This document shows positions 18,721-26,681 of a stretch of 43,168 nucleotides of DNA, piece by piece. The position numbers were made by a program, and so were the translations under genes. The stretch's first letter is position 1, and the number at the start of each line of letters is the position of its first letter. The stretch spans positions 2,559 through 45,726 of the forward strand of contig DDTM01000104.1 in assembly GCA_002344075.1 (NCBI GenBank), given 5' to 3'. Source of the DNA: Bacteroidetes bacterium UBA2364 (GTDB lineage Bacteria > Bacteroidota > Rhodothermia > Rhodothermales > UBA2364). Under the pieces are notes generated by a model. That model worked only from the letters and a program-made list of their open reading frames with translations, had not been told where the DNA came from and searched no databases.

Positions 18721-19626
18721 ATGGCTACTACCACACTTACTCGTTATGCATGGTGGTCATTGGGCGTTGCCGTTCTAACCATCTTACTCAAATTGACGGC
18801 ATACTTCATGACCGGATCTGTGGGGTTGCTCTCCGATGCACTGGAGTCGGTCGTCAATATCCTCGGGGCTGTCCTTGCCCTATGGATGATTGCCCTTGCA
18901 GCCAAGCCACCAGATGAAGACCACGCTTATGGACACTTTAAGGCCGAATACTTTTCCAGTGGTGCCGAGGGCTTGCTCATCATTGGAGCGGCCCTCAGTA
19001 TCCTGTGGGAATCGGTAAACCGCCTTGTTTATCCATATCCCATTCAAAGCATTCCTGTAGGGCTTTTAATTTCGGGTGTTGCGACTATACTTAATTTGGC
19101 AATGGGGCTTTGGCTGATACGAGTGGGCCGCCTAAACGAATCGGTCTCGCTTCAGGCAAATGGAAAACACTTGCTTACGGATGTATGGACAACGGTGGGC
19201 GTTATAGTAGGCTTGCTGGCGATACAACTGACCGGACAGGTTTGGTGGGATCCCGTACTTGGGCTAATTATGGCCCTCCATATTCTCTGGACGGGCTACC
19301 AACTGGCGCGGGGGGCTGCGCTTGGGCTGATGGATACCGCCTTACCTGAAGCCGAACGAAAGGCGGTTTGTGATATTTTGGAGCGTTACAAAAATGAAGG
19401 CGCCCAATACCATGCCCTCCGCACCCGACAGTCCGGCGTGCGGCGGTTTGTTTCGGTACATGTGCTCGTACCGGGTGACTGGACGGTACATCGTGGCCAT
19501 CAACTTTTGGAACACATCGAGGCCGATATTCGTAACATGCTGGGAACCGTGACGGTTTTTACCCACTTAGAATCATTGGAAGACGAGTCGTCTTGGCACG
19601 ACCAGGAACTGGATCGCACGTTTTGA
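18721..19626 (+). CDS. Cation diffusion facilitator (CDF) family transporter
   Basis: A 301-residue protein with about six membrane segments and a C-terminal cytoplasmic domain of about 90 residues. Helix 2 has SDALESVVN (D39, E42, N46), and helix 5 has HLLTD (H150, D154), the usual metal pair. A cytoplasmic DEDHAYGHFKAEY segment (65-75) follows helix 2. The ES..N version of the helix 2 site, in place of HS..D, is found in a recurring bacterial CDF subgroup, so the metal (Zn, Fe, Mn, Co) is not predictable. It follows the CASTOR-like channel after a 5-bp gap, probably in one operon for cation handling. Confidence 0.88.
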   Translation: MATTTLTRYAWWSLGVAVLTILLKLTAYFMTGSVGLLSDALESVVNILGAVLALWMIALAAKPPDEDHAYGHFKAEYFSSGAEGLLIIGAALSILWESVNRLVYPYPIQSIPVGLLISGVATILNLAMGLWLIRVGRLNESVSLQANGKHLLTDVWTTVGVIVGLLAIQLTGQVWWDPVLGLIMALHILWTGYQLARGAALGLMDTALPEAERKAVCDILERYKNEGAQYHALRTRQSGVRRFVSVHVLVPGDWTVHRGHQLLEHIEADIRNMLGTVTVFTHLESLEDESSWHDQELDRTF

Positions 19627-19924
19627 AACGGTATAATCTGGTTGACTTCTTGGTCTTACATAAAGGTTCGGCCAAAAAAGCAATACGTTTGTTATAAAAA
19701 AGATCTACATCGGATACCCGATATAATATCCGCACCTCAATTTATGAATGTGTCATTTGTACAAAATACAATATTTCCTTGTGTATCTTTGATTTCAAAC
19801 CATACAGTGTCCACCCAATTAAGGCGTTGAATTTAGGGATGTACCTCGATGTCATTTCACCTCGTGACGCCGTTAAATACCGTAATTTTTAAGCTTTGTT
19901 AAATCCTTAGAAAACATATAATAG

Positions 19925-20953
19925 ATGCAGCAATTTACCCCTATTTCAGACTTAGGCGAATTTGGCCTTATACAGCGCATTGGTGAACTGCTGGGCAAAA
20001 CACGCAATCCATTACTGAAGGGTATAGGCGACGATGCGGCTGTGTATCCGATTGCAGATTCGCGGGTGCAAGTGGTTACCTCCGATATGTTGATCGAAAA
20101 TGTTCACTTTGACCGCATGTTCCACCCGTTGCGGTATCTGGGCTTTAAAGCCATATCGGTAAATGCGAGTGATGTTTGTGCGATGAATGCCCTGCCGCAG
20201 TATGCTACGATTTCATTAGGAGTGCCACACAATATGTCGGTGGAAATGGTGGAACACCTGTATCAGGGCGTGGCGCAAGCGTGCGCATTGTATGGGATAG
20301 ACCTGATCGGCGGCGATACCACTGCTTCTAGGCAATTGGTGATTGCTGTTACGGCGATTGGCGAGGCCGAAGCGTCCCAAATAGCGTATCGGAGCGGTGC
20401 ACGTCCAGACGATTTGGTGTGTGTAACGGGCGATGTAGGTGCAGCCTATGCCGGATTACGGATATTATTGGAAGAAAAAAAACGTTTCGAGGCGGCAAAA
20501 GGAGAAGGCCATGCGCCTGATCTAAATGCTTTTGATTATGTAATTCAGCGATCGCTTTCTCCGACAGCACGTTTGGATATGGTGCGGAACTGGCGTGAAA
20601 ATCAAATTGTACCTTCCGCTGCAATAGATATTTCTGATGGCCTCGCCTCCGAAATCAACCATCTTTGTGGGCAGTCGAACGTAGGGGCTTTGCTACAAAT
20701 GGCAAAAGTGCCTATCGAAATCCTGACCCGTGAAGTGGCCGAGCAGTTTGGTGAAGATCCAGAAACGTTTGCCCTTTACGGCGGTGATGACTACGAGTTG
20801 CTCTTTACAGTAACACCGGAGGAAGCCATCTTGTTGGACGAAACCCTCTTTACGGTAATTGGAACCATCACCCATCCAGAGGAGGGCCTCCATTTGGAAT
20901 TACAGGATGGCAGCACCATGCCCATCGCATCAAATGGCTTCCGGCATTTTTAA
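19925..20953 (+). CDS. thiL: Thiamine-monophosphate kinase
   Basis: A 342-residue enzyme that phosphorylates thiamine monophosphate to the coenzyme thiamine diphosphate. Family signatures are intact: LGEFGLIQRIG at the N-terminus, GIGDDAAVY (34-41), TSDMLIENVHF, LIGGDTTAS, DISDGLASEINHLC and ALYGGDDYELLFTV near the C-terminus. The Asp residues in these motifs bind Mg-ATP in the PurM-like fold. It starts an operon: a membrane-anchored hypothetical gene follows after 9 bp, then menA and menC. The link between ThiL and menaquinone genes is plausible because MenD, not seen here, uses thiamine diphosphate. No TPP riboswitch is visible upstream. Confidence 0.93.
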   Translation: MQQFTPISDLGEFGLIQRIGELLGKTRNPLLKGIGDDAAVYPIADSRVQVVTSDMLIENVHFDRMFHPLRYLGFKAISVNASDVCAMNALPQYATISLGVPHNMSVEMVEHLYQGVAQACALYGIDLIGGDTTASRQLVIAVTAIGEAEASQIAYRSGARPDDLVCVTGDVGAAYAGLRILLEEKKRFEAAKGEGHAPDLNAFDYVIQRSLSPTARLDMVRNWRENQIVPSAAIDISDGLASEINHLCGQSNVGALLQMAKVPIEILTREVAEQFGEDPETFALYGGDDYELLFTVTPEEAILLDETLFTVIGTITHPEEGLHLELQDGSTMPIASNGFRHF

Positions 20954-20962
20954 ATAATCATC

Positions 20963-21619
20963 ATGCGTATTCTCCGGTGGTTTGTATGGATATGTATTTT
21001 CCTGTTAGTTGGTACTTGGGTACTTGCCCGCGTTACTGGTGGAGCATCACGCACATTTCCAGTTATTGCACCGGATGCCATGCTGCATCTGATGGGACGC
21101 ACACAGTCGGCTGCGGCTTGGGCTGCCAACTTTCGTCCTGAATTTTATGCGGCCAAAGAAAAGCCGACCGAGCCACTCTTGACCATTTGGTATCAAGTAC
21201 AGGTACAAAAAGGACAGTATTATTTTACCTACCATCCGGTCTGGCAAGACGAAACCCATCCGATAGCGTCCGTGGATTTTTGTTACCGTGCGTGGCGATG
21301 GGCTTTTTATGGTGCTGTTGCTGATGTGGAGGCATTGACCATACGGGTATCGAGCGCAGGACCAACGGGTATTGCTTATGAAACAGCATCTTCCGATGCC
21401 CCTTATGATGCTATCCAACCCAAACATGTTCGGATAAAAGAAAGTATAGAGGCTTCTGAAATACCAATGCGCTTCTATATTCGAACATGGAATCACTTGC
21501 TGACCAGACAACCGTTGAGAGACGGCATCATGCACCAAAAGCCCGCCCTTGAGCCGCTCACCGAGGAGCCGTATCGTTTGTATAAAATGGATCGCCGTGC
21601 CCGGGCGATCCTTTGGTAA
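20963..21619 (+). CDS. Membrane-anchored protein of unknown function between thiL and menA
   Basis: A 218-residue protein. One N-terminal hydrophobic helix (about 5-22, LRWFVWICIFLLVGTWVLA) acts as a signal or anchor; no lipobox Cys follows. The rest is a soluble domain rich in aromatic residues (IWYQVQVQKGQYYFTYHPVW, FCYRAWRWAFYGAV). I recognise no family. It is 9 bp after thiL and 26 bp before the menA start, in the same direction, so it belongs to the thiL-menA-menC unit. Confidence 0.7.
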   Translation: MRILRWFVWICIFLLVGTWVLARVTGGASRTFPVIAPDAMLHLMGRTQSAAAWAANFRPEFYAAKEKPTEPLLTIWYQVQVQKGQYYFTYHPVWQDETHPIASVDFCYRAWRWAFYGAVADVEALTIRVSSAGPTGIAYETASSDAPYDAIQPKHVRIKESIEASEIPMRFYIRTWNHLLTRQPLRDGIMHQKPALEPLTEEPYRLYKMDRRARAILW

Positions 21620-21645
21620 ACCACAGACCTAAACCCTATAACCTC

Positions 21646-22524
21646 ATGTCGCCTGTCAATATTTGGTGGGAAACCATACGCCCTAAAACCCTTCCAGCGG
21701 CCTTGGCCCCCGTGTTCATTGGTACGACAATGGCATGGTCCGATGGTTTGTTTCATGCACTTTCGGCAATGGTGGCCGCATTAGGGGCTGTCTTGATTCA
21801 AATCGGGACGAATCTTACCAATGACTATGCTGATTTTTTTAAGGGGGCCGATACCGCCGAACGCAAAGGCCCAACACGCGCTACACAAGCAGGGCTTTTA
21901 TCACCGAATGCCGTCCGAAATGGTGCCATTCTGGCCTTTTCGCTGGCCTTTTTGCTGGGGCTTTATCTGGTGTATCGCGGAGGCTGGCCTATTTTGCTCT
22001 TAGGCATTGTGGCTATTTTTTCCGGAGTCACTTATACCGTAGGCCGTTATGCCCTTGCCTATACAGGATTGGCGGATCTTTTTGTGTTGGTATTCTTTGG
22101 TCCCGTAGCAGTGGGGGGAACCTATTATGTCCAAGCCCTCACGCTTCCATTGTGGCCCGTTTTGGCGGGCTTGGGGCCGGGCTTACTTTCTGTAGCTATT
22201 CTGGTGGTAAACAACCGGCGAGACATGCTCGAAGATGCCAAAGCCGATAAAAAAACCCTCATTGTGCGTTTTGGTCGCACATTTGGAAATATCTGGTACA
22301 CCCTTTGTGTGATCACTGCTATACTCATGCCTATTGTTCTTTATCTGACCGAGCGAAAACATCCTTTTGTCTTGTTGGAATTGCTAATTTTGATTCCTGC
22401 GGCCCCGCTGATTCTTGCCCTATTCCGGGAAGATGGTGTAGCGCTCAATCCTCGACTGGGCGCTACCGCCCGTTTATTGCTCATATATAGTCTCCTTTTT
22501 TGTATTGGGTGGGCTTTGCGTTAA
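21646..22524 (+). CDS. menA: 1,4-dihydroxy-2-naphthoate polyprenyltransferase
   Basis: A 292-residue integral membrane enzyme that prenylates DHNA to demethylmenaquinone. The UbiA-type first Asp-rich motif is NLTNDYADFFKGADTAERKG, and the second is NNRRDMLEDAKADKKTL, both with the MenA-specific pattern. Eight or so hydrophobic segments follow one another. The frame opens at 21613, but the ATG at 21646 (MSPVNIWWETIRPKTLPA) matches the family start; the longer form would overlap the upstream gene by 7 bp. menC follows after 21 bp. Confidence 0.93.
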   Translation: MSPVNIWWETIRPKTLPAALAPVFIGTTMAWSDGLFHALSAMVAALGAVLIQIGTNLTNDYADFFKGADTAERKGPTRATQAGLLSPNAVRNGAILAFSLAFLLGLYLVYRGGWPILLLGIVAIFSGVTYTVGRYALAYTGLADLFVLVFFGPVAVGGTYYVQALTLPLWPVLAGLGPGLLSVAILVVNNRRDMLEDAKADKKTLIVRFGRTFGNIWYTLCVITAILMPIVLYLTERKHPFVLLELLILIPAAPLILALFREDGVALNPRLGATARLLLIYSLLFCIGWALR

Positions 22525-22545
22525 ATTCTGCAAAATCCAACACCT

Positions 22546-23577
22546 ATGCTGCAAGAATTATCCCTATTTCGTTACCAACTACCCCTTATTTCCCCGATTT
22601 GGATGGGCGGGCAACTACAAACAACCCGAACAGGCTTGTTGCTTCGCCTGACCGATGCAGATGGCTTTGAGGGCTGGGGTGAGGCCGCCCCTTTACCTGG
22701 ATTCAGCCACGAGACCATACCGGAAATCGTTTTACAATTGAGTCATTTACGCACAAAGAACAAGCCGAATCCACCGCCACTTCCGTTTACAAACTGGTAT
22801 CCTTCCGCCAAATTCGGATTAGATACCGCTTTAGCAAACCTCCAATCCCAAAAAAACGGCCTTCCCCGCTACAATAGCGCACGAAAAACGGTCTTGCTCA
22901 CGATGCTTCTGGCCGGATCGCCGGAGGCATGTTTGCATCGTGCAGAACAAGCCGTGCAACAAGGATACAAAGCCGTAAAGCTAAAAGTAGGGCACGGAAA
23001 ACCGGCACAAGATGCGGCTTTGGTCCGTAGTGTGGCAGCAATTATAGGGGAAGGATGTACGTTAAGATTGGATGCCAACCGTGCGTGGACGCTAAAGGAT
23101 GCCCTGCTATTTACTGAACAACTGCACAGCGTCTCCATAGAGTACATCGAAGAACCACTCAAGAGTACCCGATATTTACCGGAGTTTGAACGTTTGACAG
23201 GAATGCCGATTGCATTAGACGAGAGTTTGCGCGACAGGACATGGGACAGATTGCAACAGACCCCTTTTCGTCCAGTGGCCCTAATCTATAAGCCCATGCT
23301 CTCTGCACGTCCGAGATCTTGGTATTTGGAAAGTGGCATTCCGGTCGTGCTCTCTTCTTCATTTGAAAGTGGCGTGGGCATACAAGCCCTGCTGGCCCTT
23401 GCATCTCATATTGGTTCACCAGATATGCCAGTCGGATTGGATACCTACAATTGGCTTCAGGAGGATGTTTTAGCCCCAAGGCTTTCTCTGAATTCCCCGG
23501 CAGTAGCCTTAGAAGAGGTTTTGAATCGTGCGCATGTCGTGAAGGTCGAAAACTTAGACCTCTTCCGTATAGGCTAA
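22546..23577 (+). CDS. menC: o-Succinylbenzoate synthase
   Basis: A 343-residue enolase-superfamily enzyme that dehydrates SHCHC to o-succinylbenzoate in menaquinone synthesis. Catalytic positions are visible: KLK (K145, K147), metal ligands D176 (LRLDANRAW), E202/E203 (YIEEPL) and D225 (ALDESL), and K249 (LIYKPML). SSSFESGVGIQAL and VGLDTYNWL near the end are the OSBS-type rather than dipeptide-epimerase-type pattern. It is the last gene of the thiL-menA-menC unit. menB, menD, menE and menF are not in this window. Confidence 0.88.
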   Translation: MLQELSLFRYQLPLISPIWMGGQLQTTRTGLLLRLTDADGFEGWGEAAPLPGFSHETIPEIVLQLSHLRTKNKPNPPPLPFTNWYPSAKFGLDTALANLQSQKNGLPRYNSARKTVLLTMLLAGSPEACLHRAEQAVQQGYKAVKLKVGHGKPAQDAALVRSVAAIIGEGCTLRLDANRAWTLKDALLFTEQLHSVSIEYIEEPLKSTRYLPEFERLTGMPIALDESLRDRTWDRLQQTPFRPVALIYKPMLSARPRSWYLESGIPVVLSSSFESGVGIQALLALASHIGSPDMPVGLDTYNWLQEDVLAPRLSLNSPAVALEEVLNRAHVVKVENLDLFRIG

Positions 23578-23649
23578 ACCTTTCAGATCGTCTTAGGAGT
23601 TACAAAGGGTGAAAAAAATACGTTTTTACGGTGACTTAAAGAAAGTCTC

Positions 23650-23680
23650 TTTGTTTTCAGGGAATTGCTGCCGTATTTTG
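23650..23680 (+). promoter_or_regulatory. Candidate Bacteroidota-type promoter for tRNA-Ile
   Basis: TTTG at 23650-23653, a 20-bp spacer and TATTTTG at 23674-23680 resemble the -33 TTTG / -7 TAnnTTTG pattern of Bacteroidota primary-sigma promoters, though one base short in the -7 box. The tRNA begins 10 bp downstream, where transcription would start. Confidence 0.4.
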
Positions 23681-23689
23681 CATGACTTG

Positions 23690-23763
<74 letters not shown>

Positions 23764-23771
23764 CCCCCTGA

Positions 23772-23813
23772 AAGAGGCGTTCTAATCTGGTTTGGAACGT
23801 CTTTTCTCTTTTT
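23772..23813 (+). terminator. Weak terminator after tRNA-Ile
   Basis: gcgttc (23777-23782) can pair with gaacgt (23795-23800) across a 12-base loop. A T-rich run, cttttctcttttt, follows. The stem is short, so confidence is moderate. Confidence 0.45.
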
Positions 23814-23850
23814 AGATATTCCTTAGTTTCTTCCTACTCCTCAATCTTGT

Positions 23851-25347
23851 ATGGTTGTGTCTGACCCAAACCGCGAAATTTTATCCAACTTATTCCGCCA
23901 GTGGGCGGGTACTTCTGAAGTTCGTATTACCGACATCCCACCTTCCGGCTCGGAGCGTCGGTATTACCGTTTGTTCAACGACACCCACAGTGCCATCGGT
24001 GCGTATGGCCCCAATTTGGCCGAAAACCGTGCTTTTTTGACGTTTGCCCGCCATTTTCATGCAAAGGGGCTACAAGTTGCACCTGTTATGGGGGAACATA
24101 CAGAAGGGTATGTGTATCTTGTGGGCGACTTGGGGGACCGGTCCTTGTTAGACCATCTGCTCAAAGAGTGCAAAGACAAGCCTTTTCCGGTAACCGCTTA
24201 CCAAAAAGCCCTCACAGAACTGGTTCGATTCCAGATAGACGGTGGTGAAGGATTGGACTATTCCGTGTGCTATCCGCGTTCGGATTTCGACAAACAGTCT
24301 ATGGCATGGGATCTGAACTACTTCAAATATTATGTAGCGAAACTCAAAACCAGATTTGATGAGCAGGCACTGGAGGATGATTTTAATCGCTTGTCCGATT
24401 ATTTGGGATCGGCACGGGCGGATTATTTTATGTACCGAGATTTTCAGGCGCGAAATATTCTACTTGTAAATGACGAGCCATTTTTTATTGACTTTCAGGG
24501 CGGTCGTCGAGGGCCATTGCACTACGATCTGGTCTCCCTCCTCTTTCAGGCAAAGGCACGCATCCCACATATAATCCGTACCGAATTGGTCAATCACTAT
24601 TTGGATGTTTTGGAAACCCGAACGGTAGTGAACCGAAAGGAGTTTTGGGACTTCTTTATGGGATTTGTACTCATCCGGACGCTTCAAACCATTGGTGCGT
24701 ATGGCTTTCGGGGTTGGATCGAACATCGGCCTCATTTTCTTCAAAGCCTGCCCCCAGCCATCGAAAACTTAGAATGGTGGATGGAAAAAGCAGACCTCCC
24801 CATCGCCCTCCCGACACTATTGGACGTTATTCAACAGATCGTAGAAAATCCCGAATTGAGGGAAGTGATAACCATTCCAACACCGCAAAAATCAGAACCA
24901 GTTAAGCCAGAACATACGCCTAAGCACGAAGACAACAGGCGCTTACAAGTTATGGTAACCAGTTTCTCCTACAAAAAAGGTATTCCCGAAGACCCGTCTG
25001 GGAACGGAGGCGGTTTTGTCTTTGATTGCCGCGCCATTCATAATCCCGGAAAGTATGAACCCTATAAACGACTGACAGGGCGAGACCAAGCCGTCAAGGA
25101 TTTTTTATTGGCCGAGAGTGATGTATTGTACTTTCTAGAAGGATGTTATCATCTCGTGGACATGCAGGTGGAAAAATATCTCTCGCGAGGCTTCACCAAC
25201 CTTATGATCAACTTTGGTTGTACCGGTGGGCAGCATCGGTCGGTTTATTGTGCCGATCGTATGGCGCAATACCTCGATGAAAAATATGGTGTCACGGTTT
25301 TACTGACACACGTGGAACAGGAGCGAAAAAATTGGCAGAATGGCTAA
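23851..25347 (+). CDS. Fusion: APH-like sugar kinase and RapZ C-terminal domain
   Basis: A 498-residue protein. Residues about 10-330 form an aminoglycoside-phosphotransferase/AmgK-like kinase: SGSERRYYRLF (nucleotide-loop region), catalytic loop YRDFQARN (D197, N202) and the DFG-like IDFQGGRRGPLHYDL (D214). A Pro-rich linker (about 340-362) leads to residues 364-498, which match the C-terminal domain of RapZ, including FVFDCRAIHNPG and FGCTGGQHRSV. In E. coli that domain binds glucosamine-6-phosphate and small RNA, while the N-terminal P-loop domain of RapZ is absent here. AmgK-type kinases phosphorylate MurNAc or GlcNAc. A role in amino-sugar recycling with GlcN6P sensing is inferred. The gene stands alone after tRNA-Ile. 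Confidence 0.85.
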   Translation: MVVSDPNREILSNLFRQWAGTSEVRITDIPPSGSERRYYRLFNDTHSAIGAYGPNLAENRAFLTFARHFHAKGLQVAPVMGEHTEGYVYLVGDLGDRSLLDHLLKECKDKPFPVTAYQKALTELVRFQIDGGEGLDYSVCYPRSDFDKQSMAWDLNYFKYYVAKLKTRFDEQALEDDFNRLSDYLGSARADYFMYRDFQARNILLVNDEPFFIDFQGGRRGPLHYDLVSLLFQAKARIPHIIRTELVNHYLDVLETRTVVNRKEFWDFFMGFVLIRTLQTIGAYGFRGWIEHRPHFLQSLPPAIENLEWWMEKADLPIALPTLLDVIQQIVENPELREVITIPTPQKSEPVKPEHTPKHEDNRRLQVMVTSFSYKKGIPEDPSGNGGGFVFDCRAIHNPGKYEPYKRLTGRDQAVKDFLLAESDVLYFLEGCYHLVDMQVEKYLSRGFTNLMINFGCTGGQHRSVYCADRMAQYLDEKYGVTVLLTHVEQERKNWQNG

Positions 25348-25446
25348 TAATTTTCTTCTTTATCTACATATCGATGCTATAAAGGTGTTAGCGGTCATTG
25401 TAGGGCGACCACCGATAAAAGCGATTTATAAACAAAACCTAAAAGT

Positions 25447-25806
25447 ATGCTGACAAACATAAATCCAAAACTGCCAATGCGGGACAAGACCGTAACGAAA
25501 GACTTTTATGTGAACAAGTTGGGCTTTCAGAACTTTGGAAGTACTGACTTTGACGACTATTTAATGGTTGAAAAAGACAACATTCAAATTCACTTTTTTG
25601 AGTTTAAAGAACTTGACCCAAAAGCTAGCTACGGACAAGTTTATATTAGAACAAGCGACATTGAGAATTTGTATCAATCATTGTTGGACAACAAAGTGAA
25701 CATTCACCCAAACGGGACTTTACAAACAAAACCTTGGGGTCAAAAAGAATTTGCTTTGCTTGACCCCGACAATAACTTATTAACCTTTGGACAAAGTGCA
25801 ATCTAA
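25447..25806 (+). CDS. VOC-family protein, bleomycin-resistance/glyoxalase-like
   Basis: A 119-residue single-domain vicinal-oxygen-chelate protein: strand-helix start TVTKDFYVNKLGFQNFG, then IQIHFFEFKELDP, IRTSDIENLYQSLLDN, and the closing KPWGQKEFALLDPDNNLLTFGQ. The pattern is close to the bleomycin-binding (BLMA/BRP) subgroup, which sequesters the drug as a dimer rather than catalysing a reaction. Whether this protein binds bleomycin-type compounds is unknown. Codon usage is visibly AT-rich compared with the genes on either side. It is the first gene of the cassette-like unit, 53 bp from the left core. Confidence 0.8.
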   Translation: MLTNINPKLPMRDKTVTKDFYVNKLGFQNFGSTDFDDYLMVEKDNIQIHFFEFKELDPKASYGQVYIRTSDIENLYQSLLDNKVNIHPNGTLQTKPWGQKEFALLDPDNNLLTFGQSAI

Positions 25807-25818
25807 AAACGAGAAGAT

Positions 25819-26181
25819 ATGAATTTTACAAAATTAGTACCAAGTGTATTCTATACCAACCTCTCAGACGGACTTAAATTATTTGTCGACTGTCTGTAAT
25901 TTACAATCATACACAAAGATTTGAATACTTCACAACCTTATTGTGTTTTAAATAAAGACGGAATAGGTATTATGGTTTTTCAAGACGAACAATTAGCGAA
26001 AGAACATAATCCAGAACTAAGATTTGTAACAGATAACATTGACGAAGTATATAAGATAGTTTCTACATCGCATTCTCATCTACTTCATCCAAACCTTGAC
26101 AAAGTTACACTCAGACCTTGGGGTGCAAAGGAATTTGCGATTGCAGACAATCAACTTGGCATTAGATTTCAACAATGGTGA
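25819..26181 (+). pseudogene. Second VOC gene, interrupted by an in-frame TAA
   Basis: The ATG at 25819 (MNFTKLVPSVFYTNLSDGLK) runs in one frame to a TAA at 25897-25899 and continues in the same frame as FTIIHKDLNTSQPYCVLNKD to VTLRPWGAKEFAIADN and a stop at 26181. Read through, it would give a 120-residue VOC protein; the stop replaces the codon before 'FTIIHKDL', a position usually Gly or Glu (as in LGF). A downstream TTG at 25921 could give only an incomplete domain. Similar PWG.KEFA..D blocks in the first VOC gene show shared ancestry. One codon change separates it from an intact gene, so decay is recent or the stop is read through. Confidence 0.8.
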
Positions 26182-26202
26182 CAACGAATAAAAAACAACG
26201 AA

Positions 26203-26344
26203 CCGCTAACATAGTATTGGCAATAGTGGGGCTGACAGTTGTAAACTCAACACCTGCCTGTCGGCAGACAGGTTTGTAATTCTATCAGGCATTTGTGCAA
26301 ATGTTGGGCTGACGTTTTTCAAATGCCCCACCATCGCCAATACG
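26203..26344 (+). repeat. attC-like imperfect hairpin
   Basis: The outer arm gtattggcaatagtggggc (26214-26232) pairs with gccccaccatcgccaatac (26325-26343) at 17 of 19 positions, around an inner region of about 90 bases. The inner region contains a second small palindrome at 26252-26273 (acctgcctgtcggcagacag and two further bases). The left R-type box CCGCTAAC is present; the matching box lies at the far end of the cassette (25387-25394). Confidence 0.6.
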
Positions 26345-26430
26345 TAAACCGTTTTTGACTGATTTAGACAAGCCATTTTGCCCTAAATCAAATACAAACA
26401 ATAGCAGGAAAGTATGATTTTTATTTCATA

Positions 26431-26659
26431 GCATTTCAAAACTTCCCAGATTACCTTGTGAACATATCTTTCATATTTTATGCTCGGCAGATGGCTTTTC
26501 GTATGACATCACCCCAGTGGTTTTTTTTACGTATTTCTGCTTCCGCAAAGCGCATAAGGTGCATCTCAGAATTTCCCAAAATGCAGAACGAACATACTGT
26601 TCACAGGCTATTTAACCAGTGTGCGTAGTATGAGTATTGGTATTTTTGAGATGCACCCC
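26431..26659. repeat. Dispersed repeat copy 2
   Basis: It starts gcatttcaaaacttccc and ends ttttgagatgcacccc, the same right terminus as copy 1. Shared interior blocks include 'gaacatatctttcatattttatgct' (cf. copy 3) and 'gtgcgtagtatgagtattggtattttt' (cf. copy 1). A second left-type terminus, ggtgcatctcagaatttccc, lies inside near 26556, suggesting a nested or rearranged unit. Same orientation as the other copies. Confidence 0.55.
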
Positions 26660-26681
26660 AGCTTAATTGCCATTTTAAGGA

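Larger units (their letters stand above)
25386..26344 (+). mobile_element. Integron-cassette-like unit carrying two VOC genes
   Basis: The left boundary is tGTTAGCGG (25386-25394). At the 3' end an attC-like site begins with its exact inverse, CCGCTAACa (26203-26211), and ends at 26344. Cutting G|TT at the left core and joining it to G26344 gives a 957-bp circle, in which CCGCTAAC pairs with GTTAGCGG. A 3-nt unpaired spacer then leads into a 19-bp arm (26214-26232 with 26325-26343, 17 of 19 paired). That is the R-spacer-L layout of attC. The content is AT-richer than its surroundings. No integrase is present, and the right flank (gtaaacc) is a poor core site, consistent with insertion at a secondary site. 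Reading this as a cassette is inference from structure. Confidence 0.55.
26182..26681. other. Gene-free region between the VOC genes and the hydrolase
   Basis: 500 bp without a gene. It holds the attC-like hairpin (26203-26344) and dispersed repeat copy 2 (26431-26659). 26345-26430 shows nothing recognisable. Confidence 0.6.

Noticed and set aside
18721..19626. CDF transporter with a damaged metal site (E42/N46 in helix 2)
   Set aside because: The SDALES.VN form recurs in bacterial CDF proteins, so it is a subgroup feature, not a defect.
19756..19791. Promoter for thiL (TTTG, TATCTTTG)
   Set aside because: The boxes fit, but the 24-bp spacer is too long and the -7 box is 133 bp from the start codon.
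25921..26181. Separate small gene starting at TTG 25921
   Set aside because: It is in frame with, and homologous in continuation to, the VOC segment beginning at 25819. It is better explained as the second half of a gene with a premature stop.
26252..26273. Terminator after the VOC genes
   Set aside because: The small palindrome has no T run after it and lies inside the larger attC-like hairpin.
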